Of a DNA stretch of 64,000 nt, positions 32,897 through 41,834 are shown in pieces (positions within the stretch are counted from its first letter, which is position 1; the number at the start of each line of letters is the position of its first letter). Source of the DNA: CALNZV01 sp942491115 (GTDB taxonomy: Bacteria; Desulfobacterota; Desulfobacteria; Desulfobacterales; UBA5852); NCBI GenBank assembly GCA_942491115.1, contig CALNZV010000004.1:248001-312000 (forward strand), written 5' to 3'. Below the pieces are notes generated by a model. The model searched no databases. It was not told the origin of the DNA and worked only from the letters and a program-made list of their open reading frames with translations. The position numbers and the translations under genes are program-made.

Positions 32897-35284
32897 TTAA
32901 TGGGCTCCTTCCATTGCCCGGTCATCGGCGATGCTGAGAAGGGTGAAATGGATGAGACGCCGAAGCACCGCCTCCGGTGCTGTTTCATCAAGGACGTCTT
33001 TCCGTGCATTCCTGAGAAATCCTGCGGCATCCTGGCCTTTTAGAAGATCCAATAGGGGACGGTTGGACCGGCCGCTTCGCCACGCCGGCCACGAGTCCAT
33101 GCGCTCCGCCTGATCCTGGAGCATGCCGAAGGCCTCGGCCATATGCCGCCTGCGCAGCGTCTGTCGGTAGTAGCGTTCGGCCGCACCGTTGTATTCCTCA
33201 CCGTTGAGGCGGTAAGGCGAGGAGACGCCAGCCTCCTCGAGAATTCCCCGATTCAGGCGGCTGAATGCCGAATGCCCGTCGGGCATGCGGATCCGTTCTT
33301 CGAGATCGTCGACGACATCGGCCATGCCCAGCTGATCGATCAGTTCCCGTCCATCCTCACGAAGGACGGCCAATAGAGCCAGCAGATAGTCATGAATGCG
33401 GACCTTGAAGAACTTGGGGCGCCGGCGGCTGCCCCGGACGTTTCGAAGGTGGGTCATGAGTCGTTTGAGAAAGCGGTTTCGGGTTCCCTGTTCGACGTAG
33501 ACGGCAGGAACGCCGACGGCCGCTCCGAAGAAGAACTGCCGGCGTTCGCTTTCCAGGCGGGGATGGTCCGGTATGTGAAAGTGGGTGGTCTGCCCCGACA
33601 TGACATATTGGAAGGCGAGGGCGGTAATGAGACGCTGAAGGGCGGCCGCCATGCCGAGATCGTCTCTCAGGGATTCAAATTGACTGTAGTGGCGCCCTTC
33701 GAAGCCCGAAAACCCGCACCCGTCCATTGTTCTGAGCCGATACAGCAGATAAAGGGGCATCGCCGGGTCGAAAACCCCCAGGGCGGCGAGATCCTTTTTC
33801 AGCTCGAGATCGCTGCCAAGGCGGCCGTCGAGGGCCGATGAGTTCGGGGTGCTCATCAGACAGACCAGGTAGTCGATGAGCCTGGAATCCGGTATCAGGT
33901 CGCCCTTCAGCCCCAATAGCCGGCCGACCCACCGGTCGAGCCACTCCGGCCCGAATGGGGTAAGGGGCCATGAGAAAACCCTGAGGTGGGCCTTTTGCTT
34001 CCATTGCTTCCAGACCAGTCGAAGGTGGGTATAGTTGAGTTCGTGGGGCAGAAAGCCCAGGGCTTTTTCCGGATGAAAGTCCCAGAAATCCATCCGGTAG
34101 GGGGCTGCAGAATAAACCCCTGCGAAGAGGGGAAGGAAATGCTCGACGATTTTGATGACCAGGTCGCCGACATACTTTTCATCCCCGGCCTCGATCCCTC
34201 CTTCTCCAGATCGCATGCTGCGGGACAGCAGGCGGCTTCCGAGGCTCAAATGGGTGCCGTTGTTGGCAAGGCTGATATTGGATATGTTGGGCAGCACCAC
34301 CAGGTTGTTGGCTACGATACCCGATTCTTTCAGCTTTTTGAGGATATTCATCTGGCTGCGGGAGAGCACCTTGTGGCAGCGCTCCATGTAGGCGTGCTTT
34401 TCTTCGCCTCGATCCCATCCCGACAGACAGGGGCTCATGAACAGCTCCCTGTAAAAGGCGTCGGATATGAGATCGTTCAAGCGCTGCTGACGGATCGGCG
34501 GCTGAGGGGCGAAGTAAGCCATGGCCCGCTGCCCGGATTTGAGAAGCCCGAATTTCCGGTTGGCATATTGGATCAGAAATTGGCAGAGCAGAAAGCGTTT
34601 GCCGGTTTCGGCGGCAATGGCCTCGCAGCTGCCCTGCCCCATCGTCACCGGTTGGAAGGAGGTTATTTCAGGAGACGTGTTGTCGCTCAGAAAATGTCCG
34701 TAGAGGGTTTCGGCAATCTGCCGTGCATCCTGTCGGGTATTTTCCTCGCCCACCGCGTCGGCCAGGGCGATTTTAAGCAGGTAGCTGATCGGAACCCGCA
34801 ACAGGGTACCGCCATCACCCGTTTCGGAGAACCGGTCGCAGTCCTTCCTCAGGCTTCGGCAGCCGTTTTGCTTGTCTGCAAGAAGATCTTTGGCAAAGAG
34901 CTGGCGGGCATAGGGCGACAGGCGGTCGATGGGAAACCGGACCCAGCTGTGTTCCCAGACGTCATCGGCGTTGTTGTTGAGATAGGCGTCCAGGGCATCC
35001 AGCGACTGTCGGGGAAGATCCCCCGATTCGGCCATGCGGGCCATGTTCCGATAGGTCCTGGATCGACGGATGGTCCGAGGGAGATCGACGGTGTCGCTGT
35101 CTCCCACGACCACGACCTGAAGCTCGTTTTCCACCCCGGCGGTGGCGTCGCCGGCTCGGAAAGGAAGCGTTGCCGTCAGGCGCGATGGGTTGCGATAGTC
35201 GATGCCCAGCCGGTCTCGAATTCGATCGATCCCAACGGAGGAGGCCTCCTGAACCCGAGGGGCTGCGGCACGCACCGATTCCAT
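32897..35284 (-). CDS. Large protein of unknown function, first gene of PSD/Lgt-like operon
   Basis: A 795-residue soluble-looking protein that I do not recognise. The N-terminal 60 residues include VENELQVVVVGDSDTVDLPR. The middle is mixed helix and strand with GQGSCEAIAAETGKRFLLCQ, CLSGWDRGEEKHAY and NNLVVLPNISNISLANNGTH, and is rich in His, Tyr and Trp. The last 200 residues are strongly helical and basic. No signal peptide, membrane helix or P-loop is seen. AAAGGA precedes the ATG at 12 bases. The next gene starts three bases after its stop, so it surely belongs with the PSD homologue. A catalytic or scaffolding role in lipid handling is a guess from context. Confidence 0.8.
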   Translation of the reverse strand: MESVRAAAPRVQEASSVGIDRIRDRLGIDYRNPSRLTATLPFRAGDATAGVENELQVVVVGDSDTVDLPRTIRRSRTYRNMARMAESGDLPRQSLDALDAYLNNNADDVWEHSWVRFPIDRLSPYARQLFAKDLLADKQNGCRSLRKDCDRFSETGDGGTLLRVPISYLLKIALADAVGEENTRQDARQIAETLYGHFLSDNTSPEITSFQPVTMGQGSCEAIAAETGKRFLLCQFLIQYANRKFGLLKSGQRAMAYFAPQPPIRQQRLNDLISDAFYRELFMSPCLSGWDRGEEKHAYMERCHKVLSRSQMNILKKLKESGIVANNLVVLPNISNISLANNGTHLSLGSRLLSRSMRSGEGGIEAGDEKYVGDLVIKIVEHFLPLFAGVYSAAPYRMDFWDFHPEKALGFLPHELNYTHLRLVWKQWKQKAHLRVFSWPLTPFGPEWLDRWVGRLLGLKGDLIPDSRLIDYLVCLMSTPNSSALDGRLGSDLELKKDLAALGVFDPAMPLYLLYRLRTMDGCGFSGFEGRHYSQFESLRDDLGMAAALQRLITALAFQYVMSGQTTHFHIPDHPRLESERRQFFFGAAVGVPAVYVEQGTRNRFLKRLMTHLRNVRGSRRRPKFFKVRIHDYLLALLAVLREDGRELIDQLGMADVVDDLEERIRMPDGHSAFSRLNRGILEEAGVSSPYRLNGEEYNGAAERYYRQTLRRRHMAEAFGMLQDQAERMDSWPAWRSGRSNRPLLDLLKGQDAAGFLRNARKDVLDETAPEAVLRRLIHFTLLSIADDRAMEGAH

Positions 35285-35488
35285 TTATCGGGCATTCCTT
35301 TCTGATATACGGTTGCGCATACATCCATATCGGTCTGCAGTGTTTGGGGGGTATTAAAAATGGATTGGTATTCCATTAACCCTGTGCGTTATTATGGGCG
35401 GGTCCACCGGGCAGTGGCGCTGATATTCGGTCTCAAACCCGAGGGAGAAACCACTTCCGAAGTGCGGCCTTCGAGGGGGGGTGCCTGC

Positions 35489-35521
35489 CCCCGACACCCG
35501 ATAGGTGTGGGGCGTTTTTCC
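35489..35521 (+). terminator. Terminator-like hairpin upstream of the PilZ promoter
   Basis: CCCCG-ACACC pairs with GGTGT-GGGG across loop CGATA (one bulged G) and is followed by CGTTTTTCC, a good intrinsic terminator shape on the plus strand. No annotated plus-strand gene lies upstream in this 350-base divergent gap, so it would end an unannotated transcript or insulate the PilZ promoter 2 bases downstream. Confidence 0.5.
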
Positions 35522-35522
35522 T

Positions 35523-35552
35523 TTGACATCAAAATGAAAAGTTTCTTATACT
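35523..35552 (+). promoter_or_regulatory. Strong candidate sigma-70 promoter for the PilZ gene
   Basis: A perfect TTGACA, an 18-base AT-rich spacer and TATACT (17 bases if TTATAC is read). The predicted start of transcription is about 75 bases before the PilZ ATG. The remaining part of the 350-base gap toward the 795-residue gene shows no clear minus-strand promoter. Confidence 0.65.
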
Positions 35553-35634
35553 CTCTGTTATCGATGGGGTTTCGGAGAACCGATACCCGGCTGGATTGGA
35601 CTCTTGAAGCGGGCAATACAGGAAGGACAGGGCG

Positions 35635-36024
35635 ATGGCTGGACCGGAGAAGCAACCCAACAAATCTGATGTGACGTTTCGCCTATTTGAGCTGATTACC
35701 GATATGCCGGAAGCGGAGCAGGTCAAACTGCTCGAGGAATTGGAGAAACGGCAGTCTCAAAACAAGCGCCGGCACGCCCGCAGGAAGTCCCAACTGACCG
35801 TCTACTATGCTACCCAGGATCGCGCCTATCGCGACGTGATTCAGAACATCAGCCCGACAGGGGTTTTTATCGAGACCCGGGAGCCCTTTATCGTGGGTCA
35901 GGAAATCCTGCTCAATTTCACGCCCAGCCGCCAGTCGGAACCCATTCGGGTCCGGGGCGAAATCGTGCGCATCAGCGCTGACGGCATCGGTGTCAAATTC
36001 ATCCGCCGGGCTTCTGAAATCTGA
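35635..36024 (+). CDS. PilZ domain protein (c-di-GMP receptor)
   Basis: A 129-residue protein. A 40-residue helical lead (LFELITDMPEAEQVKLLEELEKR) precedes a PilZ domain at about 45-126 with the ligand motifs RRHARRK (RxxxR) and NISPTGVFIET ([D/N]xSxxG). These bind cyclic di-GMP and transmit it to motility, exopolysaccharide or transcription targets. There is no GGDEF or EAL gene beside it; the degenerate GGDEF-like protein at 46 kb would not be expected to make the ligand. A strong promoter and a terminator-like hairpin lie upstream, and a convergent terminator downstream. Confidence 0.88.
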   Translation: MAGPEKQPNKSDVTFRLFELITDMPEAEQVKLLEELEKRQSQNKRRHARRKSQLTVYYATQDRAYRDVIQNISPTGVFIETREPFIVGQEILLNFTPSRQSEPIRVRGEIVRISADGIGVKFIRRASEI

Positions 36025-36041
36025 CACCCCATTCCTTCCCC

Positions 36042-36062
36042 TGAGGCGGTGAGGCCGCCTCA
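36042..36062 (+). terminator. Bidirectional terminator between pilZ-type gene and phoR
   Basis: TGAGGCGG and its exact complement around loop TGAGG, in the 42-base gap between converging genes. CTTCTT follows on the plus strand; on the minus strand the following bases are purine-rich, so plus-strand ending is better supported. Confidence 0.5.
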
Positions 36063-36066
36063 CTTC

Positions 36067-37833
36067 TTAGGATAGCGGCATTTGCAGAGTGAAAGTGGTG
36101 CCTCTCCCCGGGGTGCTGTCGACGGAGATCTGCCCTCCATGGGCCTGGGCGATATGCTTCACAATGGCAAGCCCGAGGCCGGTGCCGCCCATGGTGCGGC
36201 TCCGGGCCTTGTCCACCCGGTAGAACCGTTCGAAGAGCCTGGAAAGATGCCGCTTGGCAATGCCTACCCCCTGATCCTTTACCTGGAGGGACAGTTCCCC
36301 GTTGCTGGTGGTCACCGTGACGCCGACGGTGCCTCTGGGGTGACTGTATTTGATGGCGTTGTCCATCAGGTTCAACAGGGCCTGTTCCATCAAGGTGGCG
36401 TCGGCCGTTGCCGCCGCATTTTCGTGGTCGTCGACCGCGAAGGTAATTTCCTTCGCATCGGCCTTGGCCTGCAGGACTTGGACAACGGTGGCGATGATAT
36501 CTCTGATGCGGGTTTTCTTTAGCTGAAGTTCCTGCCTGTCGTTGCTTTGCTCCACCCGGGAAAGGGACAGGAGGTCTGAAACGATGGCGTCGAGCCGATT
36601 GACGTGTTTGATGATGATGCCCAGAAACCGCTCGGTTTCCTCCGGTGAATCCACCTGCCGATGATAGAGGGTTTCCACGAACCCCTTTATGGCGGTCAAG
36701 GGCGTCTTGATTTCATGGGAGACATTGGCCACAAAGTCGCTGCGCATGTTTTCGAGCCGTCGAAGGCGAGTCACGTCGGCCATGACAATGAGGGTGCCGA
36801 TCCGCCCGCCGTCGGCATCCATCATGGCAGAGCTTTTCAAGTTAAGGATGATGTCCTTACTCCGGTAAAAAGACACGTCCTCCTCAAGGGAGGCGGCGCT
36901 TTCGCTTGCCCGGGAGACGAACCGCTGAAGCTGCAGGTTCCGGATGACTTCGGGAATGCTGCTGCCGAGGGCCGCTTCCTGGTCGCAGTCGAACATGTCG
37001 GAGGCGGACGGATTGATGCTGATGATGCGGTCTTCGGGCGTCACCGCCACCACTCCCTCCCTCATACTGAACAGGACCGATTCGATCTCGTCTCGCTCGT
37101 GGGCGATGGTTTGTATCTGCTTCCCCAGGGCGATGGCCATCCGGTTGATTCGGTCGACAAGAACCGCCCCTTCCTTCATCGGCGGTTGGGTCGTCGGAAG
37201 GCGAAGGGCGCCGTCCTCGCTGTTCGCCAAGGCGGTGGAGAGATGGTTCAAAAAGCGGCCAAGACGACCGGAGAACTGTATGCCGTAGCCAATCCAGGTC
37301 GCTGCGGTGACGGCAACCAGGGCCATCAGGATCAGTCTAAGCCGGGCAATCCATCGGTCCACGTGGGAAATCGAGTCCACCGCCCGAACCATGGGGGTTC
37401 CGGCGGCTTGATATCCGGCAGGCACCGCCACCGCCATGAGGTGATCGTCGATGTAGGGGTCTCGGGCGATGTGGTGACCGACCCTGCCCTCCCGGGCGGT
37501 CCTGACTTCCGGGAAGCGATTCCAGTCGACGATTTCCCTGGGATGGAATGTGGTTTCGACAAGCCCTGTGCCGTCATCCAGGAATACGGTAAGGCGAGTT
37601 CCGGTGGTTTGGGTGCAGTTTTTAAGAAAAGAACCGAGGCTTTCCGTTGATAAGTGGTCGAGGGCGGCGATTTTGGCGATCAGTGCCGCCTTTTCGGTCA
37701 ATTCGGTGCGGGCGCGGTCGATGAGAAACCCTTCGGCGGCATGCGGTATCAGTGCTGTTAGAACCACCGTGAGAACGGTCAGTATGAGAAAGGCGGGGAC
37801 AAGCAGATGCCATTTCAGGCTTCGGTGGTTCAT
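36067..37833 (-). CDS. phoR: PhoR-like sensor histidine kinase
   Basis: A 588-residue membrane kinase. TM1 is about residues 10-30, a periplasmic sensing region of about 130 residues follows, TM2 is about 165-190, then HAMP, a PAS domain (MREGVVAVTPEDRIISINPSA), HisKA with phospho-acceptor His373 in NVSHEIKTPL, and HATPase_c with N box LLNLMDNAIKYS and G boxes DQGVGI and GGTGLGLAI. This is the PhoR layout of many Desulfobacterota and Firmicutes, with a large periplasmic loop absent in enteric PhoR. The start overlaps the end of the response-regulator gene by four bases, a coupled operon. Phosphate as the signal is inferred from architecture and partner. Confidence 0.88.
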   Translation of the reverse strand: MNHRSLKWHLLVPAFLILTVLTVVLTALIPHAAEGFLIDRARTELTEKAALIAKIAALDHLSTESLGSFLKNCTQTTGTRLTVFLDDGTGLVETTFHPREIVDWNRFPEVRTAREGRVGHHIARDPYIDDHLMAVAVPAGYQAAGTPMVRAVDSISHVDRWIARLRLILMALVAVTAATWIGYGIQFSGRLGRFLNHLSTALANSEDGALRLPTTQPPMKEGAVLVDRINRMAIALGKQIQTIAHERDEIESVLFSMREGVVAVTPEDRIISINPSASDMFDCDQEAALGSSIPEVIRNLQLQRFVSRASESAASLEEDVSFYRSKDIILNLKSSAMMDADGGRIGTLIVMADVTRLRRLENMRSDFVANVSHEIKTPLTAIKGFVETLYHRQVDSPEETERFLGIIIKHVNRLDAIVSDLLSLSRVEQSNDRQELQLKKTRIRDIIATVVQVLQAKADAKEITFAVDDHENAAATADATLMEQALLNLMDNAIKYSHPRGTVGVTVTTSNGELSLQVKDQGVGIAKRHLSRLFERFYRVDKARSRTMGGTGLGLAIVKHIAQAHGGQISVDSTPGRGTTFTLQMPLS

Positions 37834-38522
37834 GGGTTTTCGCTGAAGCGGTATCCGACACCCCTGACCGTTTCGATGTAGTGCCCGTAATCCCCCAATT
37901 TCTTTCTGAGCCCAACGATCTGGACATCGACGGATCGGTCGGTGACCGGATAGTCGTCGCCTCTGACCAAATCAACGATCTGGGATCGGGTGAATACCCA
38001 TCCGGGGCGCCTGGCAAGGATGCTGAGAACCTGAAATTCCGTGTAGGTCAAATCCACCGGTTGGTCATCCAAGGAGACGCTCCGCCTGCCCGGATGAATT
38101 TCGATGTTGTGGATTCGGATGACCGCCGATTCATCGGTTGTCTCTCGGTCCTCCCGCCGGATGACCGCCTTTGTCCGGGCCACGAGAATCCTCGGGCTGA
38201 AGGGTTTGGTCATATAGTCGTCCGCTCCCAATTCCAATCCAGACACGACATCGGCTTCCTCTCCCTTGGCCGTGAGCATGACGATAGGGATATGGCTGGT
38301 TTTGGGATCTTTTTTCAACCGCCGGGTCACATCGAGTCCGTCCATCCCCGGGAGCATCAAATCGAGGACGATCAAATCCACAGCGTTGGATCTGGCCTTC
38401 TGGAGGGCGTTTTCACCCGTTTCCGCGCAGATCACCTCATAGCCTTCCCGGTCGAGATGATGCTGAACGAGTTCAAGAATGTCTTCTTCGTCGTCGACAA
38501 CCAGAATTTTCTTTTTTGTCAT
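37830..38522 (-). CDS. phoB: PhoB-like OmpR-family response regulator
   Basis: A 230-residue regulator: receiver domain with acidic pocket VVDDEEDI, phospho-acceptor Asp54 in VLDLMLPG and Lys in MLTAKG; then an OmpR/PhoB winged helix (LTYTEFQVLSILARRPGWVFTRSQIVD ... VDVQIVGLRKKLGDYGHYIETVRGVGYRF, given here in part). When phosphorylated it should bind tandem pho-box-like repeats. I saw no convincing pho box in the 136 bases upstream, nor any phosphate-transport gene nearby. It is the first gene of the pair with phoR. Confidence 0.9.
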   Translation of the reverse strand: MTKKKILVVDDEEDILELVQHHLDREGYEVICAETGENALQKARSNAVDLIVLDLMLPGMDGLDVTRRLKKDPKTSHIPIVMLTAKGEEADVVSGLELGADDYMTKPFSPRILVARTKAVIRREDRETTDESAVIRIHNIEIHPGRRSVSLDDQPVDLTYTEFQVLSILARRPGWVFTRSQIVDLVRGDDYPVTDRSVDVQIVGLRKKLGDYGHYIETVRGVGYRFSENP

Positions 38523-38658
38523 GAGGGGATCTCTCTATCATCGATCAGGTTGTAAGGGTTTTGATTGAACGGTGTTAGATGCGGGTTAGGGCTGCGCTAG
38601 ATTCTTGTTCCGGAGTCGATGTCTGAGGGCTGTCGTCGGTCGACGAGGCTCCCCCTTT

Positions 38659-39585
38659 TCAACTGACCACCCAAATGGCCTGGCCGCTGGCTCGGCCGGT
38701 GACATAGCGGGATACGCTTCCGGCGAAAAGGGACCGGCTGAGCCCTCGCCGACCGATGATGATGGTATCGTGATTGCCAGCTTCGGCCTGGGCGAGGATG
38801 GCCTTGCCCGGGCTCAGGAGCGCGTTCGCCGTCTTCAGCGCGATGCGGTCGCTGGTCAATCCGGCTGACAGGAATCGCTCCATGGCCTTTTGATGGAAGT
38901 TGTCGATGCAGTGCTTGGTCCCCCGTTGTCCAAGGGTCGCCAGGGGGGAGTCCTTGCCCGATACATCCAGAGGGCAGGAATCGGCAAAGCGGGGACTGAC
39001 ATGGAACAGGGTGATGGTGATGTCCGGGGCGCCCACCAGCATGCTGCTCAGATGTTCCGTCGCCCTTAGGGAATTCTCGGAGCCGTCCACCGCCAACAGG
39101 ACCGAACGGAAAACCACCGAGCCTTCCACCACCCATATCGGGAGCATCCCTCCGGATTCCAGCAGGCCTGCGGTAACGCTTCCCATGAATACGGCCTTTA
39201 ATCGGCTGGTCCGCCTGCGGCCGATCAAAATGGCCGCGCAGCGACGCTCCCGGGCGACGGTCAAGAGGTCCTTGGCCGCCCCCCGCATCGGATCTACCCG
39301 GTGAAGATCGACTCGCTCGTCAGGGATGCCGGCCGCTGTCATCAGCCGGTGAAAATCGTCAAGGATATCCTCGGGCCTTTGGCTGCGATCGACCGTGCGG
39401 TCCGTGGCTTGAGGGTCGGCCCCTCGGGGAGTATGATCAACCCCACTCTCTGAAAGGGTTTGTGAGCGGACATGACAGAGGGTAAAGGAGATATTGGGAA
39501 GCTTCAGGCCCAGGCTGACGCCGTAGAGGACGGCCTGTTCGGAGGGAGGGGAGCCATCGACGGCCACCAGCAGGTTGTGACTCAT
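38659..39585 (-). CDS. Universal stress protein with tandem Usp domains
   Basis: A 308-residue protein with two Usp domains, residues about 1-150 and 155-308. Each begins with LLVAVDGSPPSEQAV or VLLAVDGSENSLRAT and ends near an ATP-loop motif: IGRRRTSRLKAVFMGSVTAGL and IGRRGLSRSLFAGSVSRYV, matching G-2x-G-9x-G(S/T). The ATP-binding type of Usp is therefore expected. GAGGTG lies just before the ATG at 39585; the frame extends upstream but with non-conserved sequence. It sits 136 bases upstream of phoB, probably in a separate unit. Confidence 0.87.
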   Translation of the reverse strand: MSHNLLVAVDGSPPSEQAVLYGVSLGLKLPNISFTLCHVRSQTLSESGVDHTPRGADPQATDRTVDRSQRPEDILDDFHRLMTAAGIPDERVDLHRVDPMRGAAKDLLTVARERRCAAILIGRRRTSRLKAVFMGSVTAGLLESGGMLPIWVVEGSVVFRSVLLAVDGSENSLRATEHLSSMLVGAPDITITLFHVSPRFADSCPLDVSGKDSPLATLGQRGTKHCIDNFHQKAMERFLSAGLTSDRIALKTANALLSPGKAILAQAEAGNHDTIIIGRRGLSRSLFAGSVSRYVTGRASGQAIWVVS

Positions 39586-39720
39586 GGGGCACCTCGATCC
39601 TTGGGTTTGGGCCGGATTCGGCACCCATAACCGGGGAACCGCCGACCCGCGTTTTCCAATTCTCGGTCCGGAGATGGGACATGCCACCTTCACCGGAACG
39701 CACCGCCTCAGGGGGCAACG

Positions 39721-40458
39721 TCAAAACGCCTTCTCTCCGGCTTTTCGGCGCTCCTGATCGCGTTTCTGTCCCAACTCGATCTCCCGCTTCAGCATGGTTT
39801 CGATGTTCCGGGTGAACACGATCCGAAATCGGTAGACGGGGGTGCCAAATCGGTTCGGTGACACCGTGGCGAGGAGGAGGTCGGTATGGTCTTCCCACCA
39901 GAGGGTCTTGGCCTCGCCATCGCTCCACTGAATGGTACGGGGGGGGCCGTATTTTTCGATCAGGGCGTCCAAAATGGCCGGTCCGACCCCGGCCGGCTCG
40001 ATTCGGAAAAGCAGCGGACGTTTGGTGTGGTTGGAGAATACCAGTTCGACGTAGTCGAACGGGGTCTCCTTTTTATGGGCCCGCCGGTACATCAATACGA
40101 GTGTGTCGTGCTCCTTTCTCTCGCCTAATGGGGCGTTCAATGCCCGGTTGACCCGATCGATCTCGGGGAAATGGTCGGCGAGAAACCCCTTGTAGTTGAA
40201 GTCCAATGAAATGGGCAACCGATATGCAATGGCATCGGAGCCTAACTGGCGTTGAAGATCCCTGCGGAGGGCGTCGTCGATTTGGGTGTTGACGCCGACA
40301 TCAAAGAACGTGAATCCGGCAGGATGCTCCGACGGCGGCGCTTCACCTGGACGGTCGTCGGAGATCGAGCCGCTATGCCACACCCCATAGCCTACCAGTG
40401 TAAGCATGACCACGCCAAGGGCGGTGATAGCCGCCGGAATCGGGCGTATTTTTCCCAA
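39721..40458 (-). CDS. Membrane-anchored protein of unknown function
   Basis: A 245-residue protein, unrecognised. With a TTG start preceded by GAGGTG at five bases, it begins MGKIRPIPAAITALGVVMLT, giving a clean N-terminal membrane anchor; the earlier ATG at 40614 adds 52 proline- and Arg-rich residues and is less likely. The remaining 200 residues should lie in the periplasm and include a mixed alpha/beta region (LDALIEKYGPPRTIQWSDG, with a GPP turn as in small lipoproteins that clear calcium or metal) and a basic coiled tail. It lies between the stress-protein and GAF genes. Confidence 0.6.
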   Translation of the reverse strand: MGKIRPIPAAITALGVVMLTLVGYGVWHSGSISDDRPGEAPPSEHPAGFTFFDVGVNTQIDDALRRDLQRQLGSDAIAYRLPISLDFNYKGFLADHFPEIDRVNRALNAPLGERKEHDTLVLMYRRAHKKETPFDYVELVFSNHTKRPLLFRIEPAGVGPAILDALIEKYGPPRTIQWSDGEAKTLWWEDHTDLLLATVSPNRFGTPVYRFRIVFTRNIETMLKREIELGQKRDQERRKAGEKAF

Positions 40459-40668
40459 CCGTTCACCTCGTGGACCAGTCCGTAATTGGATGACGTACGG
40501 TATCCCTACATACCCATAGTAAAACAAATCAGGCCGGTTGGGAAGCGATTCAGGGCCGAATGGGTCCACGGACGCAGATGTCCCCACGGGAAGTCTCTCC
40601 TGCCGGTGATCCAAGGGTACCGGCAGGGAGTGGACAAGTCGCCGTCTATCCCGGAAGACGGGATCGGC

Positions 40669-41292
40669 CTATATGCCCGCAGGCTGTGCCTCGTCCTTTT
40701 CGACGCTCTTGGGAACCCCTTCGTGGGGTGTCCAACCGGTTCGATACTGACTGGGATCCCTGTTGGCCTTGAGGATCTCGATGCTGTTTTTCAATCCCCT
40801 GTACAGTCTGGCGGTCTCGAGGGCGATACCGGAGATCTGGGCCACGGCCTGAACGAAATTGACGTCGTCGAGGGTCACCTCCCAGGGTTCGGAGGTGTAG
40901 ACCCGGATGGCGCCCACAGGCTTTTCCCTTGCAATGATGGGGACGGATAAAATGGAGGCGATGCCTTCCTTTTCGGCCTCCGCAGGATATTGAATCCGGG
41001 GATCATCGGCCACGTTGCTGATGGCGATCGGCCCGTCTTTCAGCGCATCGGCAATGGATCGAAGCGCGTTGATCGGGCCTTTGTCCAGATACTCGTCGCT
41101 CAGACCCGCGGAACTCACCAGTTTGAGCTCCTGGCTTTTGTTGTCGATGAGAAACAACGCCACGCCTTTGGCCATCAGCGCGTTTCGAAGGCCTGAAACC
41201 ACCAGAAGGGTAACATCTTCGAAATCTCTGGACTGGGAAATGTGTTGGGTGATTTTCAGCAGGGTATCGTAGTTGGTCAGGCGTTTTTTCAT
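40669..41292 (-). CDS. GAF domain protein
   Basis: A 207-residue cytoplasmic protein with a single GAF domain at about 15-160 (FEDVTLLVVSGLRNALMAKG; SVPIIAREKPVGAIRVYT; FVQAVAQISGIALETARLY) and a charged C-terminal tail. No output domain is attached, so it must act through a partner or as a ligand-binding regulator. GAGGAGG precedes the ATG. A frame reaching 41619 is open upstream but lacks conservation and a ribosome site. Confidence 0.82.
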   Translation of the reverse strand: MKKRLTNYDTLLKITQHISQSRDFEDVTLLVVSGLRNALMAKGVALFLIDNKSQELKLVSSAGLSDEYLDKGPINALRSIADALKDGPIAISNVADDPRIQYPAEAEKEGIASILSVPIIAREKPVGAIRVYTSEPWEVTLDDVNFVQAVAQISGIALETARLYRGLKNSIEILKANRDPSQYRTGWTPHEGVPKSVEKDEAQPAGI

Positions 41293-41834
41293 GGTACCTC
41301 CTCGTTGGGTTGGCGGTTTAGGATCGGAGGGTTTCAAACAGGAAATCAGGGCTCCACGGACGATGCAGTCAAACGATAGGTAGTCCAACGGCCTTGGCCG
41401 GATGCCCCCGGTGTGTGGATTCCTCACTTTCCTGTTGTTGCAATGGCCAGAATGGTGTTGTCCCTTCGAGAAACCGGCACAGGGGCAGGCTGTGGAGGCT
41501 GTCGAAAGCCTGTAGCTGATAGCCGGATGGGGGGTGTCGGGTTGATGTGGAGGCGGAGTCGAAGGAGCGCCCAGGGGGAGATCAGAACCGCATCTTAAGC
41601 GTCCAGTCCTGGAAGGCAATTAGGGTCTGTTCGACAGGCGGCGAGATAATGGTAAAGAGAGGCGTTGGTATCAATCGGTTACAGGAATATTGACCAGACG
41701 GCTGGTGGTGGCAGCCGATACGCATAGGGGTGACGCCGTGGATCGATTTCCCGTGGCCGCGCGGTCGCGCCTCCCATCCGATTGATGTGAGGGAAGGGGG
41801 ATATCGGCCGGCAGCCGACGGAAAGGGCGGGGCT
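41293..41834. other. 542-base intergenic region without recognised features
   Basis: It separates the GAF gene (start side) from the end of the ChaN-like gene. Short frames exist on both strands but have no ribosome site or protein-like composition. No strong promoter, hairpin or repeat was recognised; the GAF promoter must lie here. Confidence 0.5.

Noticed and set aside
33986..35305. 439-codon frame opposite the 795-residue gene
   Set aside because: The minus-strand frame is longer, has the operon spacing and better amino-acid composition. Still, because the 795-residue protein is unrecognised, this is the least certain of the strand choices.
35360..35674. 104-codon frame before the PilZ gene
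   Set aside because: It runs through a terminator-like hairpin, a strong promoter and the PilZ ribosome site.
38523..38658. Pho box upstream of phoB
   Set aside because: No tandem CTGTCAT-like direct repeat could be found.
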